Shown: one piece after another, positions 51,450 to 64,000 of the stretch | Layout of the letters: each line of letters opens with the position of its first letter | How positions within the stretch are numbered: position 1 is the stretch's first letter | Source of the DNA: Streptomyces cavernicola | GTDB lineage: Bacteria; Actinomycetota; Actinomycetes; Streptomycetales; Streptomycetaceae | Reading direction: 5' to 3' | Length of the DNA stretch: 64,000 bases | Assembly: GCF_029968035.1 (NCBI RefSeq) | Contig: NZ_JASCIQ010000003.1 | Location: 1-64,000, forward strand | Program-made: the position numbers and the translations under genes | The notes under the pieces: generated by a model | The model's database searches: none | Told to the model about the DNA's origin: nothing | The model's input: the letters and a program-made list of their open reading frames with translations, nothing else

Positions 51450-51466
51450 TATGACTATTAGTCATA
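51450..51466. promoter_or_regulatory. perfect palindrome, candidate TetR operator
   Basis: TATGACTA-T-TAGTCATA, eight-base arms around one base, lies between the VWA and dehydrogenase starts, 23 bp before the latter. It is AT-rich against a GC-rich background. Confidence 0.65.
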
Positions 51467-51489
51467 TCCAGCCAGCGGGAGGCACGAGC

Positions 51490-52248
51490 ATGGGCGGTAC
51501 GAGCGTGAGCGGCACGAGCACAAGCAGCACCCTCGACGGCACCACGGTCCTGATCACGGGCGCGGCCCGCGGTCAGGGCGCGGCGGAGGCCCGGCTGTGC
51601 GCGGAGGCGGGGGCCCGCGTCGTGGTCACGGACCTCCTTGAGGAGGAGGGCCGCGCGGTCGCCGAATCCCTGGGCGGGCAGGGCCTGTTCGTACGGCACG
51701 ACGTGTCGGACGCGAAGAGCTGGGCGGACGCGGTGGGTGCGGCCGTGGAGCGGTTCGGGCGGCTCGACGCGCTGGTGAACAACGCGGCGCTGTGGCGTAC
51801 GGCTTCCGTGGAGGAGGAGACGTACGACAACTTCGAGGCGCTGCTCAAGGTCAATCTGCTCGGGCCGTTCCTGGGGATACAGGCGGTGGTGCCGGCGCTG
51901 CGCGAGGCGGGCGGGGGCTCGATCGTGAACATCTCGTCGACGGCGGGGCTCACGGGCCTGCCGGGGCATGCGGCGTACGGCTCGTCGAAGTTCGGGCTCC
52001 GGGGTCTGACGCGGTCGTCGGCGCTGGATCTGGCGCCGTACAAGATCCGGGTGAACTCGGTGCATCCGGGGGCGATCGACACCCCGATGATCGCGGCGGC
52101 GACGGCGGGCCGGGACTGGTCGCATCTGCCGGCCGGCCGCACCGGACGCCCGGAGGAGGTCGGGGAGTTGGTGCGCTTCCTGGTGTCGGACGCGTCCTCG
52201 TACATCACGGGCGCGGAGTTCACGGTGGACGGCGGGATGACGGCCTGA
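51490..52248 (+). CDS. short-chain dehydrogenase/reductase
   Basis: A 252-residue NAD(P)-dependent oxidoreductase of the classical SDR family. Cofactor motif: VLITGAARGQGAAEA. NNAG-type motif: LVNNAAL. Active site: Ser in NISSTAG and Tyr/Lys in AAYGSSKFG. The C-terminus is FTVDGGMTA. Relatives include 3-alpha(20-beta)-hydroxysteroid dehydrogenases; the substrate is not known. GGGAGG stands seven bases before the ATG at 51490; an ATG at 51451 lies inside the palindrome. It is probably controlled by the neighbouring TetR protein. Confidence 0.93.
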   Translation: MGGTSVSGTSTSSTLDGTTVLITGAARGQGAAEARLCAEAGARVVVTDLLEEEGRAVAESLGGQGLFVRHDVSDAKSWADAVGAAVERFGRLDALVNNAALWRTASVEEETYDNFEALLKVNLLGPFLGIQAVVPALREAGGGSIVNISSTAGLTGLPGHAAYGSSKFGLRGLTRSSALDLAPYKIRVNSVHPGAIDTPMIAAATAGRDWSHLPAGRTGRPEEVGELVRFLVSDASSYITGAEFTVDGGMTA

Positions 52249-52258
52249 GGAGACACGG

Positions 52259-52291
52259 GTGGGCCCCCGCCGGCCGACGACGGGGGTCCAC
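52259..52291. terminator. terminator between the dehydrogenase and sugar-permease genes
   Basis: An 11-bp stem (GTGGGCCCCCG with CGGGGGTCCAC, one wobble) around an 11-nt loop, between convergent stops. Confidence 0.7.
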
Positions 52292-52303
52292 ACCACGCGA
52301 GGT

Positions 52304-53140
52304 TCAGCCCTTGACCGCTCCGGCCGCGAGTCCGGAGCCGAGCTTCCGGTGGACCACGACGAAGAAGATCATCACGGGCAGGGTGACGAGCGTGGAGCTG
52401 GCCATCACCGGGCCCCAGGCCGTGGAGTTCTCGCCGAAGAACTGGTAGATGCCCACGGCGGCCGTGTACTTGTCGCTGCCCTTCATGAAGGTGTACGCGA
52501 ACACGAACTCGTTCCACGCGGTGATGAACGCGAAGATCGAGGTGGCGACGAGACCGGGTGCGACCAGGGGCAGCAGCACCGACCAGAACATCCGCGGCCA
52601 GGACGCCCCGTCGATGTACGCGGCCTCCTCGACTTCCTTCGGCACGGTGGCGACGAAGCCGCGCAGCGTCCAGATCGCGAACGGCAGCGACAACGCGATG
52701 TAGACGACGCTCAGGCCGAGCAGCGAGTTGAGCATCTCGTAGTCCCGCATCTGGATGAAGAGCGGGATGACCAGGGCCTCCAGCGGCACCATCTGCACGA
52801 TCAGGATCATGATCAGCACGGAGGTGCGGAAGCGGAACCTGAACCGGGCCACCGCGATCGCCGCGAACAGCGAGAGCACGGCGGCGGCGAGGATGGTGGC
52901 GCCGCCGACGATCGCCGAGTTCAGCAGGTACGTGCCGAAGTTGCCGCGCTCGAAGACCAGTTGGAAGTGGTCGAGGGTGACGCCGCTGGGCAGCAGGTCG
53001 GAGCCGCGGGTGAGGGCCTTCGGGTCGAAGGCGGTGGAGACCATCCAGTAGACGGGGAACAGCGTGAAGACGAGGAGCGCGGCGACGGCGGCGCCGAGCC
53101 CGATCCGGCGTGCGGGTCCCCGCGTGGCGAGCGACGTCAC
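52304..53140 (-). CDS. carbohydrate ABC transporter permease (MalG-like)
   Basis: A 278-residue inner-membrane permease with six segments. The binding-protein-dependent transport motif EEAAYIDGASWPRMFWSVLLPLVAPG is the EAA loop that docks the ATPase. GGAGGAG precedes the GTG at 53140, which overlaps the upstream permease stop (GTGA). It is the third gene of a sugar importer; no ATPase is encoded, so the shared MsiK-type ATPase of Streptomyces probably energises it. Confidence 0.95.
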   Translation of the reverse strand: MTSLATRGPARRIGLGAAVAALLVFTLFPVYWMVSTAFDPKALTRGSDLLPSGVTLDHFQLVFERGNFGTYLLNSAIVGGATILAAAVLSLFAAIAVARFRFRFRTSVLIMILIVQMVPLEALVIPLFIQMRDYEMLNSLLGLSVVYIALSLPFAIWTLRGFVATVPKEVEEAAYIDGASWPRMFWSVLLPLVAPGLVATSIFAFITAWNEFVFAYTFMKGSDKYTAAVGIYQFFGENSTAWGPVMASSTLVTLPVMIFFVVVHRKLGSGLAAGAVKG

Positions 53141-54165
53141 AGCTCCTCCTCCCCTTGCCGGAACAGGGTCCTGATGTAGACGACCGTGATGGCCAGCAGC
53201 AGCAGCGTGAGCAGCACGGCCGCGGCGGAACCGGCCCCGTAGTCGTTCTTGGCGAAGGCCTCGATGTACGAGAAGACGCCGAGGTTGTACACGTCCGGGT
53301 TGGAGCCGTTGCCGCCCGGCATCACGAAGATCTGCGTGAACACCTTGAAGTCCCAGATGGTCGACAGGATCGTGACGACGAGGAAGACCGGCTTGATGGT
53401 GGGCACGGTGATCTTCCAGAACCGCTGCCAGGCGTTGGCGCCGTCGATCATGCCCGCCTCGTACAGCTCCTTGGGGATGGTGAGGAGGCCGGCGAGGACG
53501 GTGATGGCGACGAACGGGAAGCCGTGGTGGACGACGTTCACCGTCGCGATGGCGTAGAACGGCAGCCGTTCGGTGAACCAGTTGGTGGTCTCGGGGTCGA
53601 TCAGGCCCGCGGCGCCCGCGAGTTGGGAGAACAGTCCGTCCTGCGGCTGGAACAGCCAGATCCAGACGTACGTGCCGGTGACGGCGGGCATCGCCCAGGC
53701 GGCGAGGATCGCGACCGAGCAGATCAGCCGCCAGGTGGTGCCGAGCCGGTTGAGGAGCAGCGCGACGAGGGTGCCGAGGGCGATGGTCAGGCCGACGCAG
53801 GCGACGGCGAAGAACACCGTGTTGGGCAGGACGGTCTTCCACAGGAGCCCGCTGGTGAGCAGGTCGGCGTAGTGGTCGAAGCCGGTGAAGGTGCCGACGC
53901 CGCCGCCGAACTTGACCTCGTAGTCCTGCAGGGAGAGCTTGCCGACCTGGACGAGCGGCCAGAGCAGCAGCCCGGCCAGGACGATCAGGGCGGGCGCCAA
54001 CAGGAGCCAGGGGCGGGTGAGTTCGACCCTTCTGCGGCGGCGGAGCGCGGTCGCGTCGGTGTCGGTGCCGGGTCCGGGGTTCGCGGGGGCGGTGCGGCCG
54101 GCCGCCAGGGTGTCCTCGGTGTCCCTGGCGGCCCGGCCGCTCCCGCCGATGAGCGTGTCTTTCAC
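53137..54165 (-). CDS. carbohydrate ABC transporter permease (MalF-like)
   Basis: A 342-residue permease with six membrane segments after a 45-residue cytoplasmic tail (RRRRRVELTRPWLLLAPALI). The EAA loop is KELYEAGMIDGANAWQRFWKITVPTIKP. The segment TTNWFTERLPFYAIATVNVVHHGFPF is typical of the MalF/NgcF group. It starts at the GTG at 54165, 13 bp after the binding-protein stop, and overlaps the next permease. Confidence 0.95.
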   Translation of the reverse strand: MKDTLIGGSGRAARDTEDTLAAGRTAPANPGPGTDTDATALRRRRRVELTRPWLLLAPALIVLAGLLLWPLVQVGKLSLQDYEVKFGGGVGTFTGFDHYADLLTSGLLWKTVLPNTVFFAVACVGLTIALGTLVALLLNRLGTTWRLICSVAILAAWAMPAVTGTYVWIWLFQPQDGLFSQLAGAAGLIDPETTNWFTERLPFYAIATVNVVHHGFPFVAITVLAGLLTIPKELYEAGMIDGANAWQRFWKITVPTIKPVFLVVTILSTIWDFKVFTQIFVMPGGNGSNPDVYNLGVFSYIEAFAKNDYGAGSAAAVLLTLLLLAITVVYIRTLFRQGEEEL

Positions 54166-54178
54166 GTGCCCGCCGTCC

Positions 54179-55474
54179 TCACTCGCCCTTGGCGAAGATG
54201 GCGTCCATGCCCTTGGCGGCCTTGTCGGCGGCCTCCTGGACGGTCGCCTTGCCGCTCAGGATCGACTGCACCATGCCGGTGACGACCTGCGAGGCCTGGA
54301 TCTCGCCGTACGCCTTGGTCTTCGGGACGGTCGCGCCGGCCTCCAGCATCTGCTTCGCGAACGGCTCGACCAGCGGGTCCTTCTTCGCGGCGACCTTCTC
54401 CAGCTCGGAGTTCTGGCCGGGGAAGTAGTTGGTCTGCTGCGCCCACTTGGCGGCGAACTCGCCGGTGGTCAGGAGCTTCACGAACTCCCAGGCCAAGTCC
54501 TTGTTCTCGGTGTTGAACGTGGAGAGGTACGAGCCGCCGAGGAAGGAGCGGCTCATGCCGCCGTCCTGGCCGGGGATCGGGATGGCGCCGAGCTTGCCCT
54601 TGAGGTCCGGGTTGGCCTCGACGATGGCCTTCGGTGTCCAGTTGCCGCCGACGGCCATGGAGATCTGGCCCTTGTTCCAGGCGTCGCCGACCTCCTTCTC
54701 GGTCCAGGTGTTCACCTTGGCCGGGGAGACCTTCTCCTCGGTGGCGAGGCCGGTGTAGTACTCGATGCCCTCGACGGACTTCGGCGAGTTGATCGCCGAC
54801 TTCCACTTGCCGCCCTTCTCGGTGGCGAGTTCGCCGCCCGCGCCCCAGATGAACGCGGTCGCGAACATCTCGGCGCCGCCGGCGACGGGGAAGGCGACCT
54901 TGTCGGGCTCCTTCTCCTTCAGCGTCTTGGCGGCGGCTGTCAGTTCCTTCCAGTTCGTCGGCGGCTTGATCTTGTGCTTCTCGAAGAGGTCCTTGCGGTA
55001 CACGATCGAGCGGACGCCCGCGTACCAGGGCATGCCGTACTGCTTGCCCTCCAGCGTGCCCGCGTCCTTGAGGCCCTCGACGAGGTCGCCGCTGAGCCCG
55101 GACTTCTCCACCTTGCCGGTGACGTCGACGAGCGCGCCCGTCTCGGCGAACTGCGGCACCCAGGTGGTGCCCACCTCCGCGACGTCCGGGACCTGGTCGG
55201 CGCCGCCCTCGATCGCGGTCGTGAACTTCTTCTGGGCCGTGGCCCACTGCTGGTACTCGACCTTGATGTTCGCGCCGGTCTTCTTCTTGAACGCCGCCGC
55301 GGCCTCCTTGAAGAAGGGCCGCGCGTCCGGGTTGGTGCCCTCCATGATCCATACGGTGAGGGTCTTGCCCTTGCCGTCGGTTGCGGCGCCCTCGTCGCCC
55401 GAGCCCTCGCCGCATGCCGTCGCGGTCAGGCCGAGCGTCAGGGCGATCCCCGCCGCGATGACACGTCGCTTCAT
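54179..55474 (-). CDS. sugar ABC transporter substrate-binding lipoprotein
   Basis: A 431-residue extracellular binding protein (SBP_bac_1). AGGAGG precedes the ATG at 55474 by eight bases. The signal peptide ends in the lipobox TATAC. Family blocks are TLTVWIMEGTNPDARPFF, QVPDVAEVGTTWVPQFAETGAL and GMPWYAGVRSIVYRKDLF. The sugar is not readable; oligosaccharides such as chitobiose or cellobiose are typical for this group. A DasR-type palindrome and paired TTGC/GCAA repeats lie upstream. Confidence 0.94.
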   Translation of the reverse strand: MKRRVIAAGIALTLGLTATACGEGSGDEGAATDGKGKTLTVWIMEGTNPDARPFFKEAAAAFKKKTGANIKVEYQQWATAQKKFTTAIEGGADQVPDVAEVGTTWVPQFAETGALVDVTGKVEKSGLSGDLVEGLKDAGTLEGKQYGMPWYAGVRSIVYRKDLFEKHKIKPPTNWKELTAAAKTLKEKEPDKVAFPVAGGAEMFATAFIWGAGGELATEKGGKWKSAINSPKSVEGIEYYTGLATEEKVSPAKVNTWTEKEVGDAWNKGQISMAVGGNWTPKAIVEANPDLKGKLGAIPIPGQDGGMSRSFLGGSYLSTFNTENKDLAWEFVKLLTTGEFAAKWAQQTNYFPGQNSELEKVAAKKDPLVEPFAKQMLEAGATVPKTKAYGEIQASQVVTGMVQSILSGKATVQEAADKAAKGMDAIFAKGE

Positions 55475-55567
55475 ACCGGCGCCTCCTGGATGGCGGTCCA
55501 TACGCTCCACTCGGAGGTCTCGGTGAACGACCCCCGCTGAGTGATTCTCACCACGTCGGAACAGGGC

Positions 55568-55577
55568 GGTCTAGACC
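55568..55577. promoter_or_regulatory. DasR-responsive-element-like palindrome
   Basis: GGTCTAGACC, the perfect core of the DasR site (consensus about ACTGGTCTAGACCACT), 94 bp upstream of the binding-protein start. The outer bases match less well (12 of 16 overall). Confidence 0.5.
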
Positions 55578-55609
55578 CATCCGGATACGCGGCCGAACCG
55601 TGACTCTCA

Positions 55610-55655
55610 TTGCGGGGAGTGCAACATACGCTTCGGCGGTTGCGGGCTGTGCAAC
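55610..55655. promoter_or_regulatory. two TTGC-N7-GCAA operator-like repeats
   Basis: TTGCGGGGAGTGCAAC (55610-55625) and TTGCGGGCTGTGCAAC (55640-55655) are 30 bp apart, about three helical turns. Each is itself an inverted repeat. They suggest binding of a LacI- or GntR-type dimer upstream of the sugar importer. Confidence 0.5.
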
Positions 55656-55691
55656 GTTCACACGAGTGGGGCAGCGCCTGCGGCGAGCTCC

Positions 55692-55815
55692 TTCCCCACC
55701 CCGCCCCTTCCCGTAACTGGGGCTCCGCCCCAGACCCCGCTCCTCAAACGCCGGAGAGGCTGATCTTGGGGCGCCCTACAGGGGCGTGGGGAACTGCGCG
55801 ACCAGCCACGACGAA
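55692..55815 (+). repeat. dispersed repeats, family A copy 3 and family B copy 2
   Basis: Family A (CCCGCCCCTTCCCGTAACTG through CCGGAGAGGCTGA) ends at about 55763 and is followed at once by family B (CTACAGGGGCGTGGGGAACT and GCGCGACCAGCCACGACG). With the operators above, these fill the 512-bp gap between the importer and gltD. I see no gene in it. Confidence 0.75.
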
Positions 55816-55938
55816 GCCGCAGCCGAAAGACAACCGAGGGCGCGGGGCACAGCCCCGGAGTTGTCCGCAGGACTGGGAGGAAATGCCGCAGCGCCCGCCC
55901 AAAGTCCGGTCGGGGACAGTAGGGCAGGCGCTGCGTCA

Positions 55939-55984
55939 GGTCCGTACGCCGTTGTACGGAGCGTCAGTTGGGGCCGTACGGACC
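55939..55984 (-). terminator. hairpin after gltD
   Basis: GGTCCGTACG pairs with CGTACGGACC over ten bases; an inner alternative, CCGTAC with GTACGG, is also possible. It begins three bases past the gltD stop. Confidence 0.6.
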
Positions 55985-55986
55985 AC

Positions 55987-57439
55987 TCACACCGTGAGGG
56001 CGCGGTCCGTGGGCCGGATGGGGGCCGGGAGGTCCGACGCCCCGGTGAGGAAGCGGTCCACGCCGCGGGCGGCCGAGCGTCCCTCGGCGATGGCCCAGAC
56101 GATCAGGGACTGGCCGCGGCCCGCGTCACCGGCGACGTACACGCCGGGGACGTTGGTCTGGAAGTCGGCGTCGCGGGCGACGTTGCCACGAGCGTCGAGC
56201 TCCAGGCCGAACTGCGAGACCAGACCGTTCTCCTGGTCGGTGCCGGTGAAGCCCATCGCGAGGGTGACCAGCTGAGCGGGGATGCGACGCTCCGTCCCCG
56301 GCTTCTGCTCCAGCTTGCCGTCCTTGAACTCCACCTCGACGAGGTGCAGGAACTGGACGTTGCCGTCCTCGTCGCCCTCGAAGTGGGTGGTGGAGACGGA
56401 GTAGACCCGCTCGCCGCCCTCCTCGTGCGCGGAGGTGACCTTGTAGAGCATGGGGAAGGTCGGCCAGGGCTGGTTCGCGTTCCGCTCCTCGCCCGGCTGC
56501 GGCATGATCTCCAGCTGCGTGACGGAGGCCGCGCCCTGCCGGTGGGCGGTGCCGACGCAGTCCGCGCCGGTGTCGCCGCCGCCGATGACGACGACGTGCT
56601 TGCCCTCGGCGGTGATCGGGGGCGCCACGTAGTCGCCCTCCTGCACCTTGTTGGCGAGCGGCAGGTACTCCATCGCGAAGTGGATGCCGTTCAACTCGCG
56701 GCCGGGGACCGGGAGATCACGCGAGACCGTGGCGCCGGCGGCGATGACGACCGCGTCGTACCGCTTGCGGAGCTTCGCGGCGTCGATGTCGCGGCCGATC
56801 TCGATCTCGGTGCGGAACTTGGTGCCCTCCGCGCGCATCTGCTCGATGCGGCGGTTGATGTGCCGCTTCTCCATCTTGAACTCGGGGATGCCGTAGCGGA
56901 GCAGGCCGCCGATGCGGTCCGCGCGCTCGTACACGGCGACCGTGTGACCGGCCCGGGTCAGCTGCTGGGCGGCGGCGAGGCCGGCGGGACCGGAACCGAT
57001 CACCGCGACCGTCTTGCCACTCAGCCGCTCCGGCGCCTGCGGGGCCACGTCGCCCGCGTCCCACGCCTTGTCGATGATCGAGACCTCGACGTTCTTGATG
57101 GTCACGGCAGGCTGGTTGATGCCGAGCACACACGCCGACTCGCACGGAGCGGGGCACAGCCGGCCCGTGAACTCCGGGAAGTTGTTCGTGGCGTGCAGGC
57201 GCTCGGACGCCGCCGACCAGTCCTCGCGGTACGCGTAGTCGTTCCACTCGGGGATCAGGTTCCCGAGCGGGCAGCCGTTGTGGCAGAACGGGATGCCGCA
57301 GTCCATGCAGCGCGAGGCCTGCTGGGAGATGATCGGGAGCAGCGAGCCCGGAACGTAGACCTCGTTCCAGTCGCGCACCCGCTCGCCGACGGGGCGGGTC
57401 TCGGCGACCTCGCGGCCGTGGTTGAGGAAGCCCTTCGGG

Positions 57440-57447
<8 letters not shown>
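55987..57447 (-). CDS. gltD: glutamate synthase, small (beta) subunit
   Basis: A 486-residue FAD subunit that takes electrons from NADPH and passes them to GltB. The N-terminal 4Fe-4S region has [17 protein letters not shown] and [13 protein letters not shown]. The FAD motif is [17 protein letters not shown] and the NADPH motif [17 protein letters not shown], with a C-terminal [21 protein letters not shown]. The ATG at 57447 follows GGAGG and overlaps the end of gltB by eight bases. Together the subunits make two glutamates from glutamine and 2-oxoglutarate. Confidence 0.98.
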
Positions 57448-62026
<4,579 letters not shown>

Positions 62027-62350
62027 CGGCACTCCCGTCGTCGTATTGGCAAATGTGCAATGTGTGCATGTGCCGAGGGACGACGTTGGCCCTCGCGGTG
62101 CGCAAAATTTCGTGCAGATTACATGATGGCGGCCTTCTCGAAAACCGGATACTTCGTTCCATCATGCGGACACCGGCGAGCTTCGCTCGCGCGATGAAAA
62201 GGGCTCCGTTGCGGACAGATCAACGACCGTGGGCCCGATGCGACGGGGCCTCGTTGCCCGCAGCGCTTACGGCTCATGCCCCGCGGTCAAGCAGCTGAAA
62301 CCGCCGAGTAACGATTGGTTATGCGGTTCGTTGCATATACCTTCGCGCGC
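62027..62350. promoter_or_regulatory. gltB upstream region
   Basis: A 324-bp gap with no gene. On the minus strand a weak promoter can be read: TTTTCG (62139-62144), 17 bases, TAATCT (62116-62121). An imperfect palindrome, GGCAAATGTGCA with TGTGCATGTGCC (62048-62074, nine of twelve pairs), lies just before the start. ATGATGG and CCATCAT (62123-62129 and 62159-62165) form another inverted pair around the -35. Confidence 0.4.
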
Positions 62351-63082
62351 TCATCCTAGAGCCGCACCGAAGAACGTGCCCAGGGCGTACGTCACACCGG
62401 CCGCCGCTCCACCCAGTGCGAGCTGCCTGAGACCGCTGAACCACCAGGACCGAGCGGTCACCCGGGCCACCACCGCACCGCAGGCGAAGAGCCCGAGCAG
62501 CGCGAGGACGACGGCCGGCCAGAGCGCGCTCGCGCCCAGCAGATACGGCAGTACGGGAAGCAGCGCGCCGAGCGCGAACGCGCCGAACGAGGACGCCGCG
62601 GCCGTCACCGGCGAGGGCAGGTCGCCGGGGTCGATGCCGAGCTCCTCGCGGGCGTGGATCTCCAGGGCCTGTTCCGGATCGTGAGACAGCTGCCGGGCCA
62701 CCTCGCGCGCGAGGGCGGGCTCGACACCGCGCGCCTCGTACAGCTCGGCGAGCTCCTGCTCCTCGTCCTTCGGGTGCTTGCGCAGCTGATGCCGCTCCAC
62801 GGCCAACTCGGCCTGGACCAGCTCGCGTTGGGAGGCGACGGAGGTGTACTCGCCGGCGGCCATGGAGAACGCGCCGGCCGCGAGACCGGCGAGTCCTGTG
62901 ATGACGATGGTCTGCTGCGAGACGGAGCCGCCCGCGACGCCGGTCATCAGCGCCAGGTTGGACACGAGCCCGTCCATCGCGCCGAACACCGCGGGCCGCA
63001 GCCAGCCGCCGTTGACGTCGCGGTGGGTGTGGTTGTCGCGGTGCGCCACGTGCAACGTGGCCTCGTTGTCGATGATCGCCAT
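62351..63082 (-). CDS. VIT1/CCC1 family metal transporter
   Basis: A 243-residue membrane protein of the VIT1/CCC1 family, exporters or compartment transporters of Fe2+ and Mn2+. The N-terminal part WLRPAVFGAMDGLVSNLALMTGVAGG is the first helix of the family. GAFSMAAGEYTSVASQRELVQ with its Met and Glu ligands comes next, then an acidic cytoplasmic domain rich in Glu (about 95-160) that binds metal, and three more helices. It probably protects against metal excess. It is divergent from the ADP-ribosylglycohydrolase gene. Confidence 0.93.
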   Translation of the reverse strand: MAIIDNEATLHVAHRDNHTHRDVNGGWLRPAVFGAMDGLVSNLALMTGVAGGSVSQQTIVITGLAGLAAGAFSMAAGEYTSVASQRELVQAELAVERHQLRKHPKDEEQELAELYEARGVEPALAREVARQLSHDPEQALEIHAREELGIDPGDLPSPVTAAASSFGAFALGALLPVLPYLLGASALWPAVVLALLGLFACGAVVARVTARSWWFSGLRQLALGGAAAGVTYALGTFFGAALG

Positions 63083-63332
63083 CGCCGGTGGTGCCCCTTC
63101 CTCCGGAGCCGGGTCCTCAAGCGTGCCCCGCTCCCCCTCCAGGGCCCTCCCGGACCCCCTTCTCGCACTCGAAAATACGCCCGAAAAAAATCCCTCGCCA
63201 GCAAGGAAGGCCGTACTTACCAGGGCTTTCGTCCCTTCTCAGAGGTGCCGTACGGCCCCTTCCCGAAGCGTCGATGGGGTGACGTAAGCCGTCGTGCGGG
63301 CCCGGCGCGCGCTCGCGTGGAACGCATCTGCC

Positions 63333-64000
63333 ATGGCGTCGATTGCATGCGATTTCCCGGTACCCGCACCCGGCGGCGCGGCGGAGCTCCGGGCCCGCGC
63401 ACGGGGTGCGCTGCTCGGCCTCGCGGTCGGCGACGCGCTCGGTGCCCCCGTCGAGAACATGAAGCCCTCGGAGATCCGGGCCCGTTGGGGCCGCGTCGAG
63501 GGTTTCCTCACGGACGACCCGGCGGGCACGGACGACACCGAGTACGCGATCTTCTCCGGCCTGCTGCTCGCGCGGCACGGCTCGGCCCTGACCGTGGCGC
63601 ACGCCGAGAAGGCCTGGCACCGGTGGATCGCGGACGTCGACGAAGGCCCCTTCCGCGGCGCGGGGTTCAGCGAACGCGGCACCCTGGAGAACCTCCGCCG
63701 CGGCCTCGCCGCCCCCGTCACCGCCCAGCACCGGCACGCCTGGAGCGACGGCCTCGCGATGCGCGCGGCCCCCTTCGGCGTCTTCGCCGCGGGCGACCCG
63801 GCCGAGGCGGCCCGCCTGGTCGCCATCGACGGCACGGTCAGCCACGACGGCGAGGGCATCTACGGCGGGCAGGCGGTCGCGGCGGGCGTCGCGGCGGCGA
63901 TGGTCGGCGAGGGCCCGGCGGCCGTCATCGGCGCGGCGCTCTCGGTGATCCCCATGGACTCCTGGACCTCCCGCTCGCTGCGCCGCGCGGTGGTGGCCGC
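63333..64000 (+). CDS. ADP-ribosylglycohydrolase family protein (truncated by the window)
   Basis: The first 222 residues of an ADP-ribosylglycohydrolase-fold protein; the gene runs off the right edge. GALLGLAVGDALGAPVEN and GTDDTEYAIFSGLLLARHG are the family motifs, the latter with the metal-binding Thr-Asp-Asp, and GTVSHDGEGIYGGQAVAAGVAAAM follows. Such enzymes remove ADP-ribose from proteins or small molecules. The ATG at 63333 has only a weak ribosome site. Confidence 0.88.
   Translation, partial: MASIACDFPVPAPGGAAELRARARGALLGLAVGDALGAPVENMKPSEIRARWGRVEGFLTDDPAGTDDTEYAIFSGLLLARHGSALTVAHAEKAWHRWIADVDEGPFRGAGFSERGTLENLRRGLAAPVTAQHRHAWSDGLAMRAAPFGVFAAGDPAEAARLVAIDGTVSHDGEGIYGGQAVAAGVAAAMVGEGPAAVIGAALSVIPMDSWTSRSLRRAVVA

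Noticed and set aside
62033..62350. Possible small gene on the plus strand within the gltB upstream gap
   Set aside because: The frame there has many codons ending in A or T and no ribosome site; the sequence looks regulatory.
63083..63332. Metal-sensing riboswitch upstream of the VIT1 transporter
   Set aside because: The leader has an A/T-rich stretch and a possible stem, but I could not fit the yybP-ykoY or M-box consensus.

Overview
The window is about 71% GC. Its genes nearly all end codons in G or C, start often at GTG, and sit behind GGAGG-type ribosome sites. Gene content and order (coaE, rpsA, hrpB, polA, a liv ABC operon, an ANTAR regulator, tRNA-Leu, pyk, gltB/gltD) are those of a Streptomyces chromosome core region. 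The small families DUF6343 and SPW_0924, and a trypsin very close to S. griseus trypsin, support the genus. The species cannot be read from the sequence.

Layout. 1-6.3 kb: the end of a plus-strand gene, a secreted serine protease, small unknown proteins, coaE, a PAC2-family protein and a secreted beta-helix protein. 6.4-21.6 kb: rpsA, a methyltransferase, helicase HrpB, a DUF3068 protein, a secreted lytic transglycosylase, polA, a molybdopterin oxidoreductase and a PaaI-type thioesterase. 22.2-27.9 kb: a complete branched-chain amino-acid ABC operon. 28-31.1 kb: an ANTAR regulator, tRNA-Leu(CAA) with a LAGLIDADG homing endonuclease behind it, and pyruvate kinase. 31.3-35 kb: a SIMPL protein behind a DesA/DesB-like amino-acid decarboxylase and N-hydroxylase pair, with no siderophore synthetase alongside. 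35.2-39.8 kb: aminopeptidase N, a small secreted protein, chorismate mutase and an AraC regulator. 39.9-47.1 kb: a GH35 beta-galactosidase facing a GH101 endo-alpha-N-acetylgalactosaminidase, then trypsin and a zinc-protease-like protein. 47.1-52.2 kb: a short mobile element, a DEAD-box helicase, a cold-shock protein, and a TetR/DUF952/VWA operon divergent from a short-chain dehydrogenase. 52.3-55.5 kb: a sugar ABC importer without its own ATPase. 56-62 kb: gltD/gltB. 62.3-64 kb: a VIT1-type metal transporter and a truncated ADP-ribosylglycohydrolase.

How the genes relate. Most of the window is housekeeping: translation, DNA repair, nitrogen assimilation, amino-acid uptake. The accessory theme is secreted degradation: two serine proteases, a beta-helix protein, a lytic transglycosylase, GH101 and GH35, plus importers that could take up the products. 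The GH101/GH35 pair together could dismantle Gal-beta-1,3-GalNAc O-glycans. The sugar importer carries a partial DasR-like palindrome upstream.

The items most worth following are the orphan decarboxylase/hydroxylase pair, the GH101/GH35 locus, a 190-bp MITE-like element whose CTAG end supplies a gene's stop codon, two genes whose best start looks like ATC, TTA codons in the beta-helix and endonuclease genes, and a dispersed palindromic repeat inside gltB. I did not find a clear, previously undescribed multi-gene system.
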